NCBI RefSeq assembly: GCF_000344685.1
Contig: NW_006920418.1
Coordinates: 387,940 to 451,939, forward strand
Length of the DNA: 64,000 bases
Direction of reading: 5' to 3'
Source of the DNA: Gloeophyllum trabeum ATCC 11539
Taxonomy: Eukaryota > Basidiomycota > Agaricomycetes > Gloeophyllales > Gloeophyllaceae
Positions within the stretch are counted from its first letter, which is position 1. Every line of letters begins with the position of its first letter. Positions 46,070 to 57,267 of the stretch are shown in pieces. A program made the translations under genes and the position numbers. The notes under the pieces are model-generated. The model saw only the letters and a list, made by a program, of their open reading frames with translations, did no database searches and was not told the DNA's origin.

Positions 46070-48632
46070 CTAATGACTGATGCGGGCTTCAAATTCCTCT
46101 GCTCGTTCCCGCCTATCCTGGTCAAGTCTCTGAGACACGTTGGTTCCCCATCCTGCGATACACACAAGCATAGTTTGCTCCCAGGCTCGATACATGACCT
46201 GCTCGTCCGCGACTCCGGCGGAAAGCTTCTGCTCACGGCGTTTCTGCATTTCGGCGCAGCCCAAATTTCGGCAGGCGAGGAGCGAAGAAAAGCTGGTCTT
46301 CCAACAAGCCTGCGCCAACCGTAATGCTTCGGCCCGCTGCTCTTCCGACTGCAGGAACTTGCGTTGCCACGTCTGTCGGTCACGAGCGGAACTTGCTTCG
46401 TGGAACGATTGTAGTGCGTGCCATGCTTCCCGCCGGCGTCGTTGGTCTTCAGAGAACCGGTCCCGCCGTTCGCGTTCTGCGAGGTTAAACTCCTGCTGGC
46501 GCCTCTTCGCGCTCGTGGTGATCTGAGTTTCTCGACCACGTTGCGCTTCCTCAAACAAGGAACAGGTAGATGACAGGGAGACCGCATTCAACGAGGTATT
46601 CCAGAGGATAAAGCGTGAACTGGAAAAGCAGAGGTCGTCCCACAACTCTTCCTTCCAGGGCCGGGAATCCAAAAGGCATGGAGAAAGCGGAAAAGACAGG
46701 CGGATTTTGATATGGCTCTACACGGCTGGCAGACTCTCTTCAAGATGTGGGATCCGCGGACAGATTCTGAATATTCGTCCGCGCGGCGCCTTAACGGAGA
46801 CCTGGCGGGGATGGCAAAAGCTATGGTCGACAATATTGTCAAGGCATATGAGGCATGGGTGGAAGAGAAGCGGAAGAAACAAGCAGATCCTTCCAATTCA
46901 CTGTTGGAATATAGTGACTGGGTGGAGGACGAGCGGTGCTTACCAACGGGACCTAAACCTATCCTTAAACCTATCCCGATTCCTGAGCGGCCCTCACCAC
47001 CGGAAGTTATACCAACTTCAGGATGGCCGAGATTCGAGTGGAACTTACTACCGGAACGGAGTCAGGTGACACCGTCCTCGCTATCGCCGTTGGCAAGTAT
47101 TTCATCCGAAGAATCACAAGAGCCAGCCGAGCCTACAGCTGGAGTGGTAAGTCGCAGCGTGAATAGTGACAATCACATAAGGAGAACCGATGCTGACAAG
47201 GTGATCGGTCAAGGGCGTCGAGACCATCTTCGCTGCCACTTACCTCTTTCAGTCGCGCCCAATACCTGAGGGAGGAGATATGGCAGCCCCGCCGGTCGAC
47301 GGAACTCATGCCACTCGGAAGGAGCATAAGATGCGAAGACGCTGGCAGCACTTCCGCCGTTCCTCTGCCAATTTCCAACGCTCCTCTCGGGTGGACTCAG
47401 CCTTCAGAAATTTCTCTTGGGCTGGCGCTCGCTTTCCCTGAAGATTTGGTTGAGGGAAGAGAGGTCATGAGTAGGAGGAACTTGGGAAGTTACACCTTGC
47501 TTCTGGGACGTCGGAACCAGCGCTGCAGCAGACAGCTGGGGTGGGCGGGGCGGCGTCTCCTTGTCGTTGCCCACGGTACCCCAATTAAGTTCATCCAGAC
47601 TTGGTTCAGGCTCCTTGATAGAGGGACTCCCTTCAGAAATATGTTCGAGAGCGTCCCAGATATCATCTTGTTGTGGGTCTACGGGCGACGTCTCTAGGCT
47701 CGGCGGACTCGGATGCGATGTCCCTGGCCATGAAGCATTGTGATGCTGCTTGAACGAAAGAGGCGGTATTTCCCGCGCGCTCGTCAACAGTGTTACAGCC
47801 TCATATCCCCGCACATCTCTAAGGAACGCTTGTAGCCTCCGCCGCCATTCCTGCATGTCTGTACGAAGATTTGGTCGGCCTGCTCCACGCGAGGGCGAAT
47901 AGCCGTAACAAACATCTCGCGGATGTGCTCCTTCATATGGGAAGAGGCATCCACCTGCATCCGGTCCGCCTTGTCCATGGCAGTCATCATCATGGCGAGG
48001 TACCCAGAGGACCGAGCATCCTGCACAGAGAGCTGTTGCTTGACGATGTTCTCGTACAGGGTCATCCGCTCGTCGAACAGCTCGTTCCGGCCCTGTCGAT
48101 TTATGATGTACTCGATGTCCTGAGCGTTCTGCATCTGCCAGTGTAGGAACGCTTTCTCCCGCGACGCGCGGTTCGCGGCCCGCGTGGCGTCGATGCCTGA
48201 CATGAACTGCTCGAACGTCTCCTGCCCTGTTAGCTCCCCGCTGTTTGCCTTCGTTTCATCTTCCAGAAGTCGCATAGCTTGCGACCGCACGCTTTCATCG
48301 GAAACCTTATCTCTGTCCTGCTCGTCGGGGAAGAAAATGACGCGGAATTCTTCTGTCACAGGATTCCGGGAGCTACGAGTTACGCGTGCATCGATGCGAT
48401 TGATGACATGGAGCATCGTGCTAGGGTGTTCGCAATTAATGCGCGCAGAACATAACGCAGAACATACGAGGATTGGTGTTCGGAAGGCTAACCTGAACGG
48501 ATACATGATTGGCAACGTCGAGTTGCTGATTGTCAACGGTTGCATAGGATCGCTTATAGTACTTGGGCGGTTATGTAGACGCCATTCTCGCGTCTCCCTC
48601 GCAGATGCAGGAAACGTGCGGGCCGTAACCAA
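46070..48632 (-). pseudogene. Coiled-coil family member 2, pseudogene with internal inversion
   Basis: In gene order: exon-1-like sequence at about 47868-48632 (RDKVSDESVRSQAMRLLEDE parallels exon 1 of the intact copy), exon-2 N-terminal part at 47351-47865, then the rest of exon 2, the intron and the start of exon 3 on the opposite strand (46560-47350), then the remainder of exon 3 at 46070-46559 (LFEEAQRGRETQ to EARISH). Besides the inversion there are frame breaks near 47865, 47415 and 46693, and the exon-1 donor is lost. The order and residues match the intact gene at 41857-44439. Confidence 0.75.
46560..47350 (+). other. 791-bp inverted segment inside the coiled-coil pseudogene
   Basis: On the plus strand this segment reads exon 2 (DRETAFNEVFQRIKRELEKQ), the exon-2 donor GTAAGT near 47143, and exon 3 start (GVETIFAATYLF, GDMA, EHKMRRRWQ). 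Both flanks are on the minus strand. Flipping the segment joins AEERRK to EQVDDRETAF and MRRRWQH to LFEEAQ, each in frame and colinear with the intact paralogue. Confidence 0.8.
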
Positions 48633-48883
48633 CTTATTACGACGTCATTACACACTTATAAAATATACACCTATGCACTGGCACACGGACGAGTCCTGAT
48701 ATAGATGTTCATATGCCCGACATGCGTAAGCAGCATTGTCCTGAATGAATGTAGACCCAGCGAATCAGCGCCCAAACTAGTTGATCAGCCCATGATGCGG
48801 AGTAAAATGGATCAATTCCCTACTAACATATAGTTTGGAGGGTAATGTGACAGCCTGCTTGTGGCATGACACCGGCCCCAGCT
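48633..48883. other. Short intergenic stretch
   Basis: No gene seen. Confidence 0.4.
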
Positions 48884-49465
48884 TCAATGCCGCCGAACCT
48901 TCTTCCTTCCCCCGACAGCATGTACGTCCTCCCTGCAGCCGTCTTTTCTGCCGTCCCTCTTACAACAGGTCCAAGTAAAATTCTCCGGGTAGTCTCTTCG
49001 GTTTCGTTTTGTATCCATCTCCCCGTGCACATCTTCGTCCCAGTCGACGAACGCTGCATAGTTCACGTTCAGACGGCCCAATCATCGACGCGCACCCGTC
49101 ATCAATGTAGGTAGACGCCTATCAATAGTATTAACATAGATTCATAACCTACCAGGGTGGTAGACACATTCCCTCTCCTCGTTGGCATCATACTCTTCCC
49201 CGCAGTTCTTGCATGTCTCCCACCTTACTTCGGCCCTCCTAACCACCCCGTTCCCAGTCCTATTCTCGTTCCCCATGTTCTGCCCATTCTCAGGGACCAG
49301 CGCGCGTAGCAATAGCTGCCTAGCTGCTGGCACGTCCGACGCGAGAGTCACCATGAGGTCCCGTACACGCTCCTCGGCGGCGCTCTCGATGGCTGCATAT
49401 AGCTGAGCAACCGTCTCGTCATCCTGGTCATTATCAGACCGCGTCAGGTCAATAGTGTCTGACAT
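48884..49465 (-). CDS. Small Cys-rich fungal protein (CxxC, YHPG, TWTCC motifs)
   Basis: Two exons, 49153-49465 and 48884-49053, join in phase to 160 aa. The N-terminus is acidic (SDTIDLTRSDNDQDDE). A Cys/His module follows: CKNCGEEYDANEERECVYHP, then after the intron VDWDEDVHGEMDTK and YPENFTWTCCKRDGRKDGC. This arrangement recalls an uncharacterised fungal family in which CxNC, YHPG and WxCC residues probably bind zinc. Metal binding is inferred. A truncated relative of the last segment lies at 57911-58075. The exon-2 acceptor ATGCAG is the only one free of in-frame stops. Confidence 0.65.
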
Positions 49466-49538
49466 AGCAGAGAGAATGAAGACGTATTCGATGGTGTTTT
49501 TACGACAGCGCTAGCCGGAGAACTGACCGCAGAAATTA

Positions 49539-49603
49539 CCTAATTTATACAATGCCACAGACGCGTTAATTTAATAATTACAGCGGCGCGTCAAATCACG
49601 TGA
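49539..49603 (+). repeat. Dispersed ACGCGT/CACGTG repeat, copy 2
   Basis: CCTAATTTA, then GCCACAGACGCGTTAA, ATAATTAC, GGCGCGTC and CACGTGA, in the same order as the reverse complement of 57202-57267. It lies about 75 bp upstream of the Cys-rich gene's start codon. Confidence 0.7.
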
Positions 49604-49656
49604 TTATCAGCTCCTGGAATTCGGATACTAATTCGGATTCCACGCTGGCACTGACA

Positions 49657-49876
49657 CAGGCTCCTAAACCATCCGTCCTTAGCGTTCTCGCTCCTCCTTT
49701 ACTAGGGCGCACGTGCAGTGTTATATAATACAAATCTATTTTTAATTTATTACCGGATACAGAACGAACAAGAGGAGGAGAACGCTATAGGACGGCTGGC
49801 ACAAATGTCGTCGCCGAGATCCCCGAGGCTGACTAAGCGGACGGTGGCTGAAGCCTTTCATCAGCGGTCGGCGGGC
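49657..49876 (+). repeat. Left 220-bp TIR of the 3.1-kb transposon
   Basis: Inverted copy of 52542-52761. The open frame crossing it is duplicated in the other TIR and is not treated as a gene. Confidence 0.9.
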
Positions 49877-50388
49877 GATGTAGAGAGGGTCTCGACACCT
49901 ACCTCGTTGTACTCGCTCAGAACACATATAAACGGGTGCTAAAATGGTTCAAGACCAATGCAAATACCTTTGGTATACTTCTGACGCTCAGAGGGGCTTC
50001 ACTGCGAGGCAGGCTCATCTAGTCAGGGTCTGACTAGCGCTGAAACGATCGTCTAGTCAGTGGAGGGGCTCTACGCGAGTATTATCCGGTCTTTCAGATC
50101 AATTCACCACGTGGGTAGTACAGCTTGCCATGAGGCTCACAAACTGCAATAGTCGATGGTGTATCTAAGATTGGTTAGCTGTAACTAGCTCGACTTGTGG
50201 ACACAATAACTAGCTCTGGCTACATCTGATAATCTGTACTATGTGTTCCTTGACTAGCTGTGAGTATCTTTACTTTCTACGAGTAGTCATCTCTCCTCTT
50301 CCTCATGTATTCAGTTGCTGGATAGGGTATAATCTTATTCTATATTAAAATTGTAATCGTAATTACATAATAAACACGCTCTATTCTC

Positions 50389-50674
50389 CTACGACGCGTC
50401 CTCGCTCCCGAGGAAGATAGCACGGATCGTGAAGAGCATGATGCCGCACGCACGGAACGTCACATGATGGACGGTCTGCAGATATATGACGAGGAGGAGG
50501 ACTGCACGGACATACCACCTCTTGTTTGATAGACTATATGCGTCTGCCGCAGGCAACATAGGCTCCAGAGGCTTGATGCCAATCAGCGCCAGAGCGGCCG
50601 GAGGTACGGCAGTGCAAGGAGCACCACTCTCGTCGCTATCGTCGCCAGAGTCTAGTGTGGTCACAAGGTCCCGT
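50389..50674 (-). CDS. Transposon protein, C-terminal coding end before the gap
   Basis: The minus-strand frame ends at 50389. It reads through PAADAYSLSNKRWYVRAVLL and a helix LQTVHHVTFRACGIMLFTIR to EDAS. The HHVTFRAC pattern resembles proteins of basidiomycete Tnp2/Plavaka-type transposons. Whether it belongs to the same protein as 51579-51939 cannot be told because of the gap. Confidence 0.45.
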
Positions 50675-51578
50675 NNNNNNNNNNNNNNNNNNNNNNNNNN
50701 NNNNNNNNNNNNNNNNNNNNNNNNNNNNNNNNNNNNNNNNNNNNNNNNNNNNNNNNNNNNNNNNNNNNNNNNNNNNNNNNNNNNNNNNNNNNNNNNNNNN
50801 NNNNNNNNNNNNNNNNNNNNNNNNNNNNNNNNNNNNNNNNNNNNNNNNNNNNNNNNNNNNNNNNNNNNNNNNNNNNNNNNNNNNNNNNNNNNNNNNNNNN
50901 NNNNNNNNNNNNNNNNNNNNNNNNNNNNNNNNNNNNNNNNNNNNNNNNNNNNNNNNNNNNNNNNNNNNNNNNNNNNNNNNNNNNNNNNNNNNNNNNNNNN
51001 NNNNNNNNNNNNNNNNNNNNNNNNNNNNNNNNNNNNNNNNNNNNNNNNNNNNNNNNNNNNNNNNNNNNNNNNNNNNNNNNNNNNNNNNNNNNNNNNNNNN
51101 NNNNNNNNNNNNNNNNNNNNNNNNNNNNNNNNNNNNNNNNNNNNNNNNNNNNNNNNNNNNNNNNNNNNNNNNNNNNNNNNNNNNNNNNNNNNNNNNNNNN
51201 NNNNNNNNNNNNNNNNNNNNNNNNNNNNNNNNNNNNNNNNNNNNNNNNNNNNNNNNNNNNNNNNNNNNNNNNNNNNNNNNNNNNNNNNNNNNNNNNNNNN
51301 NNNNNNNNNNNNNNNNNNNNNNNNNNNNNNNNNNNNNNNNNNNNNNNNNNNNNNNNNNNNNNNNNNNNNNNNNNNNNNNNNNNNNNNNNNNNNNNNNNNN
51401 NNNNNNNNNNNNNNNNNNNNNNNNNNNNNNNNNNNNNNNNNNNNNNNNNNNNNNNNNNNNNNNNNNNNNNNNNNNNNNNNNNNNNNNNNNNNNNNNNNNN
51501 NNNNNNNNNNNNNNNNNNNNNNNNNNNNNNNNNNNNNNNNNNNNNNNNNNNNNNNNNNNNNNNNNNNNNNNNNNNNNN
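50675..51578. other. Assembly gap, 904 N
   Basis: A run of N inside the transposon. Its flanks are different, unlike those of the first gap. Confidence 0.95.
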
Positions 51579-51939
51579 GATCCATAGGCATATAATCACC
51601 GGGAGCTGGTGGATTGTAATGTAGACCAGAGTTACGAGTTTGAGAGAAGAACTCTGCTGTCGTTACATTGGACATCAAGCTGGATGGAGACTCGCCGGGG
51701 ACTGCGTCTGCTGTCGAGGATGCCTGAGGGTTTGCGCCGCCGCGACCACGACCCCTGACTTTAGACAAGAGAGATGCGACGAAGCCTTTACCGCGACCCC
51801 CAAGTGCCGCACGCGATGTTGCAGCGGCCTGCTCTCGTTCATGCTTGTTCTTGATCTGTCGGGGAACCAGCTTACCGCGGCATTCGGAGCAGTGACAGTG
51901 CCGCAAGTCGGGCTTAGAAGTTTTGTTGAAGCCTCGCAT
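51579..51939 (-). CDS. Transposon protein, N-terminal coding end after the gap
   Basis: It starts at the ATG at 51939. The peptide has RHCHCSECRGKLV followed by a basic stretch with KNKHEREQ, a Cys/His cluster typical of the N-terminus of Tnp2-like transposon proteins in Agaricomycetes, then a Gly/Arg-rich linker. The rest is lost in the gap. Confidence 0.55.
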
Positions 51940-52541
51940 GTTTGCTCTCTAGATCCAGCAAGCAAGAAGATTAGGTGTACAGAATCAGAGTCTTCATCGG
52001 TGCTGAGATGCAGCGGCGTGCGGGTAGGAGGGAGAGGGCAAGTCGGGACTTAGAAAACTTTTGTATCACTTTCTGAACTCAGACGACAAGTTATGTATTG
52101 GATTGGTGTAAATACAGGAGGTATACACGATGCAGGCTAGTCAAGCAAGTTATCCGAAGCGGCTACCGCAGTTGATCAGTCCTAGGCAGATGTAGGCAGA
52201 GCTAGTCGTGCTTGAAGCTAAATGAGCTTGACGCGTACGCGACTAGCTCACGTGATCAACCCTAATCCTAAAGCGACTACCTGAGGTAGCCGAGGCGTCC
52301 GTCTACATCTGAATTATGTCGCAAGGTCAGCCCTAGTCAGCGCTGGTCGCAACGTGACTATCTAGGTCTGCCGCGCAGTGCTTGTCTATAGCCATTATGC
52401 CTCTTCAGCCGGATATTCAACCTTCGGTACTACTGATAACCTTTGCATGAGTATACCATTCAGTTAGGACATTTTTACATTACTATAAAGTACACCCAGA
52501 GGTAAATCCCAAGGTAATAAGTTGTAAATGGTTGCGTGAAG

Positions 52542-52761
52542 GCCCGCCGACCGCTGGTGAAAGGCTTCAGCCACCGTCCGCTTAGTCAGCCTCGGGGATC
52601 TCGGCGACGACATTTGTGCCAGCCGTCCTATAGCGTTCTCCTCCTCTTGTTCGTTCTGTATCCGGTAATAAATTAAAAATAGATTTGTATTATATAACAC
52701 TGCACGTGCGCCCTAGTAAAGGAGGAGCGAGAACGCTAAGGACGGATGGTTTAGGAGCCTG
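52542..52761 (-). repeat. Right 220-bp TIR of the 3.1-kb transposon
   Basis: Inverted copy of 49657-49876. Confidence 0.9.
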
Positions 52762-52770
52762 GCACTGACA

Positions 52771-54962
52771 GTGACTTAGTCCAACGCTTTGCCTCCGAGC
52801 GAGGGCCTTGTCAAGTTCAAGTAGTGAGGGCGAGATTCTTTATATTTATACTGCGAGCGGGGCGAAATAGGTAAATGGTGAACGAACTTCAAGGCTTTCC
52901 GGGAATTCCGGACGTTCTTCTTATGCAAGCTTGCGTTCTTCATTATCTCGAATGGAGCCGGTCCCATTGCCTTCCCTCCAAAGAGTACAGTCTCCTTCCG
53001 GCTACGGTATGCTGATTCAGTATTGAAATTCGACAAATTTCACCCAGCCTCTAACTGACCGATCTCCGTGAATCTCCCACTTCACCCTAGCTCACAGCTG
53101 CAGGCAACTTCATAGTATCGGAAGGTAATGCGGTTTTGCTTCGTCTCCGCATCCCGTCAAATTCACTTGTATAGGTGACCCCTCGATAGTATGGCGTCTC
53201 TTTGCCTATCCGAGGTGGTACCGTTGTCGCTTCGCCCAACTTGGGCTTGGGGGTTGGCTGCCACAGATATCTCCAGCGCGACGAAGGCGTGCGCATGAAG
53301 AGATCTCGTTGACATCCAACGTCAACGAAGTCATTTCCAGTGCCCGATATTAATCCCAGGTACGGCGGTGCTTCACTCAACGATCCACAGGGTCACGTTA
53401 CGGCAACGCTAATCAGGTACGAATGCGACTTTGGGAAGGAAGCTAATGGAATATCAAGGGCTTCTCCATCTCCTCTGTACGTGATTCGTGAAAACGTACA
53501 ACCAACGGGTTGTATACCTCACGATAAACTATTCACTTCGAGTTGCTGAGTCCCAGGACGCCGTTATGGGGCGCTCATGTGCTTCCTGTAAGTTCCGGCT
53601 CTGTTGACCAGGCGGTCCCGACGACTTGCCGACGATTCTCTCTCAATCCTTAATCTGGCCTTGATACTGCTTCAAATTAGCTTTGGATCACTCCCCGACA
53701 GGCTTGATCCCCCCAACAGCCGCATAAAGATGTCTCGCTGTGGCGCAAGACAGAAGTTCTAATCCTCTGGCACATCTCTTCCTGACATCCTAGCTTCGTC
53801 TCTGCGAATGGCGCCCATCTCATACGTTGACTAACTGCACCTCCGCGTTGGTTCGTGTGTTCTCTTCGAGTTCCTCTCGGTTCCGCCCAGATTTGGTTCA
53901 CATTCCCCGGGCATCAAGCCCCTCACTCCTAAGTATAAGGGTAAATTTTTGGTCGTTGAGGTAGGTGATCGTCGTTGTCCGTAACGATGCCCTTGCGGAC
54001 CCGATATTGTGCTAGTGTATGATTCCAGGAACCCACCTGGACCCACATAGCAAGCGCGCTATCTCTCACCGCTGTCGTCCCAACCCCCACGCAAACAGAG
54101 GAGCAAACAGGGAACACGACGCCAGATATAGAACCACACTTGGCTGGGGTGCTCGCACAGCAAGGTGTGGATCTGTCGACGGCAACCAAGTGTGTATGTA
54201 TGGATCCAACGCAAGGACTATCATCTTCTTGAAGACGGACAAGTGCGTGTATCTGGCAGAACCACGCGGACCGGCCCCCTGTACTGCGTCTGCATTGTAT
54301 GGACACCAGCTCCTCTATACTTAGACTGCCGTTCTCCATTCACCACGGCTATTCCGGTAACAACTTATACAAGTAACGAGAACAAGCTGCAGTCCCTCGA
54401 CACGCAGCCAGAGACCGGCAGATTCCTTGACTGCATCCCATGGAGTAAATCCCAGAGACATGGCCGACGGATAAGATAACGGGCAGTTGATATGCCGGGT
54501 GGAGCGGGCAGGTGTTGTGGGGCGCTCCTGCTCGTACGGGGCCGATACAGTCCGAGATGCGAAGGATGCGGTGTGGAGGCTGTTTGTTTCACGGATAGCA
54601 GGTTCCTAGTAGGTCGCCTGCGAGCCGAAAGCATTGCTTACCCAGTGGATATACAAGGAGACGCACGACAGGGGTGGACTCACAGAGAAAAGCGAAATTG
54701 TGGTTCCAATGGTCGCCCGCCACCTCCTAAGTGAGCGGGTACATTTGATCTACTTATAAGTTTGGCAATTCAGTTGGTTCCATTAGATGGATCTCGTCGA
54801 TCAAGTTTCCTCATACTCCTGGCCAACTGTACTGGATGAGAACCGATCGAAGGAGGAGCCTGCAATAGGGTCCGATAGCCGGGCTCATTAATGGCTCAAG
54901 GATGCGCAGCGATATGCACGTACACTCACTCCACTTGGACTATATCACGCAGACAGCCCTCG
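52771..54962. other. 2.2-kb stretch without a supported gene
   Basis: Many overlapping frames of up to 136 codons on both strands, none with a domain or convincing splice partners. It may be decayed repeat DNA. Confidence 0.4.
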
Positions 54963-55042
54963 GAAACTTGCAGGAGACAGCGCTGTTGCGTCTCATGATC
55001 ATGGTCAGCTAGTCCATACAGCGACTGTCTCCTGTAAGTTTG
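54963..55042. repeat. Hairpin with about 24-bp imperfect stem
   Basis: AAACTTGCAGGAGACAGCGC near 54964 pairs with the inverted ACTGTCTCCTGTAAGTTT at about 55024-55041, with a loop of about 32 bases. Confidence 0.65.
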
Positions 55043-55212
55043 CAAGGTCCGCGCCGGCGAAGCGCGTTCTCTGAATCCTCCGATTCCCGAGCGGGGCCCA
55101 GTTTGCCTTAGTCCGACTGAATTGGATGGGCAACAGCGCGCGAAAATAGGCTCGCATCTGAGTTTGAGGCAGATAGACGTGTAATCTGGCAGTTGCGTGC
55201 CACGGGACCTGG

Positions 55213-55620
55213 TTATCCGCGACTGATAGGTTGATCGCCGTGGATCAGGCCGCTGTGAACGAACGGCAGAAGACGCGATTTGCTTTGAGAATCCGCATTT
55301 GTTTTGCTACTGTATGTGGAAGTTATAGTTGAGGCGCTGTGAGGCATGTAACTTGCCATGCGAACCTGAGCCTGCCTCTCGGAAGATCGTGGAACTGGCT
55401 CGAACGTGTACGAACCAGAACAATACAAAGCGAGAAATATCTTGACTCGGACGCTACGACATACGCTGCAGGCAGAGCTCGAGCGCGCGACCGACGCGTC
55501 AGTAGACTCAGGGCTGTTGGAGGCGTTTCGTCTGGCAGGGCTGGGCCTGAGGTGACGGTGAGGGGGCGCAGTGGAGTGCGTGACGCTGGGAGCGCTGGGA
55601 AGAGTGGAAACGCAGTCCAA
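55213..55620 (-). CDS. Hypothetical Ser-rich protein, weak candidate
   Basis: A 135-codon frame, Ser/Arg/Pro-rich at the start (PHRHLRPSPARRNASNSPE), then a short hydrophobic part and SSERQAQVRMASYMPHSAST. No domain recognised. An alternative overlapping frame exists at 55323-55706, so this could be chance. Confidence 0.3.
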   Translation of the reverse strand: MDCVSTLPSAPSVTHSTAPPHRHLRPSPARRNASNSPESTDASVARSSSACSVCRSVRVKIFLALYCSGSYTFEPVPRSSERQAQVRMASYMPHSASTITSTYSSKTNADSQSKSRLLPFVHSGLIHGDQPISRG

Positions 55621-55845
55621 AGATGAACCTCGGCATCACGGCAGACTTCCCAATATGGATTTTCGGATGTTACATCATGGAATTCCTCAGAAACCAAACC
55701 GATCATTGTTATATTATATACAGCATCCCCATGTGCCTCTTCTAGGCGGCCTCACCGACACCGTCAGCGACGACCAGCACGATTAGCACGACCGCGACTG
55801 TCGACAGCGTCCACAACCCTATCCGTGTTACTGCACTCACAGTCG

Positions 55846-56710
55846 ATGCCGAGGGTGCCGTCAGTCCAGGTTTCCGTGTCTCCAGATGAGGATATTCCGT
55901 CTGTGTCCTCCGCCGTCGACGGCAGCGTGAACGGGGATGTTGTCGCTGGCCCGACGCCCGACCCCGAGTTAGACGACGTAATGCTCATACCCGGCGACGC
56001 AGTGGGACCGACAGGAACGGTGAGTTACACTCTTTCACTCTCAGAGGATAAAGGCTGACTGGCTGCAGCACTTGGACGATAACGTGCCGCCATCGTCTCG
56101 CGCGACGACCAGCCGACCACGGCGGCTGCCCAGTCTTTCCAACCTAGTCCTACATTCGCCCTCGTCCATCGTCGGCACGCCACTCGACCCCGCCGCACGC
56201 TTCGAGTACCCCTTCCCGCCATCGAGCGAGGGCTCCTCGCCCGAGCTCGAAAATATCTACTCGCCCTCCCTCGCATACAGCCCCTTTCTCTCCCCGGGTC
56301 CCTCGCGATTCCACCACGTCCCGGTGCCGGCCATCCCGCTCTTGACCCCGTCCTTCAGCACGCCGGTGTTCACGACGAACCCGCCCGCGCTCTCCCTCCC
56401 GCACTTCCACCTATCGTCGCTCCCTTCGCGCGCGCACAAGAAGAAGACCCACCCGCGGCTCTCGCCCATGCCCCGGGAGCCGCCCGTCCCGCCGCGACTC
56501 GCGCAGAAACGCGACCGCGCCGGACTGCGGATACAAAACGGGAAAGGGCCGGATCGCACGAAGGAGGAGGAGGATCTGCGCTCACGCAGCGTCGACGACG
56601 GCTCCAGCACGTCGGGCGACCTCACCCCGTCGCCGCAAAACGGCAGCAGTTCCGACTCGCTGCCAGGGGAGTACGACGACCAGCTCAGGCGGTATAGCTT
56701 CCCGAGCTGA
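55846..56710 (+). CDS. Uncharacterised Ser/Pro-rich protein, 271 aa
   Basis: Two exons, 55846-56019 and 56069-56710, with donor GTGAGT and acceptor CTGCAG, join in phase. I do not recognise the family. Exon 1 is acidic (VSPDEDIPSVSSAVDGSVNG). Exon 2 is rich in Ser, Pro, Leu and aromatic residues (RFEYPFPPSSEGSSPELENI) with a basic middle (RAHKKKTHPRLSPMPREPP) and an acidic tail ending DDQLRRYSFPS. Strong GC third-position bias supports coding. The start is the first ATG in frame; an upstream exon ending at an acceptor near 55813 is possible. Predicted mostly disordered. Confidence 0.65.
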
Positions 56711-57201
56711 ATTCCCCTCCCCCACTGATTGTATCTATCATCCGCACGCCTCTTGTGTTTTCGGGTCCCTCCCCAGCACTCATCACGACTTCACGGCATT
56801 GTGTTCCTTGGTTCTTGGTTTTTTGGGTATTTGATTTCTCGGTCGGAATTGTGTCTCCATAGTCTCGCATCTTCGTTCGCATCGCATACACGCATTGGCA
56901 TTATCTATCTATCGTCTGCATCAATCGCAATCCTGTCGTTTATACGTCCCACTCGTATTCTACCGCGCTCCATCACTTATTACCCTCCTTTCTAATTAAA
57001 TAACGAAGTGAATATGAATATGTATGTACAACAGGGGTGTTTCTGGTTCACAATGCAATCTGCTTCACACACTTGGCCAGGGACATCAGATGTGCGATAT
57101 CGATAGGCGTCTTCGTTCCTGCTGTGTGGTGTAATTCGGACTGAGTCTAATCCGAGGGTGCTCGGAGGCAAAAGCAAAGCTGAAATATTTCCGGCCTGAA
57201 T
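56711..57201. other. 3' flank, pyrimidine-rich
   Basis: T- and C-rich sequence after the 271-aa gene, probably its 3' UTR. No gene seen. Confidence 0.45.
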
Positions 57202-57267
57202 TCACGTGTACGGACGCGTCGCGGGGTAATTATGTAAGTAACGCGTCTGTGGCGTCGGTAAATTAGG
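57202..57267 (-). repeat. Dispersed ACGCGT/CACGTG repeat, copy 3
   Basis: Its reverse complement reads CCTAATTTAC, CGCCACAGACGCGTTAC, ATAATTAC, GCGACGCGTC and CACGTGA, in the same order as 49539-49603. Confidence 0.7.

Larger units (their letters stand above)
49648..52770. mobile_element. 3.1-kb TIR transposon, Plavaka/Tnp2-like, with sequence gap
   Basis: The element spans 49657-52761. Its 220-bp TIRs (49657-49876 and 52542-52761) start CAGGCTCCTAAACCATCC and differ at about one position. The 9-bp duplication GCACTGACA flanks it at 49648-49656 and 52762-52770. Subterminal regions have many CTAGTC/GACTAG words (about 50000-50260 and 52130-52370). Two minus-strand coding ends flank a 904-N gap. 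The near-identical TIRs point to a young insertion. The class is inferred from the coding ends. Confidence 0.85.

Noticed and set aside
49718..49942. Possible small gene duplicated at 52464-52700
   Set aside because: The shared frame lies within the 220-bp TIRs and stops matching exactly where the TIR ends.
50486..51595. Long open frames of 310-516 codons crossing the second N run on both strands
   Set aside because: They are open only because N was translated as X. Only the sequenced ends of the minus-strand frame are annotated.
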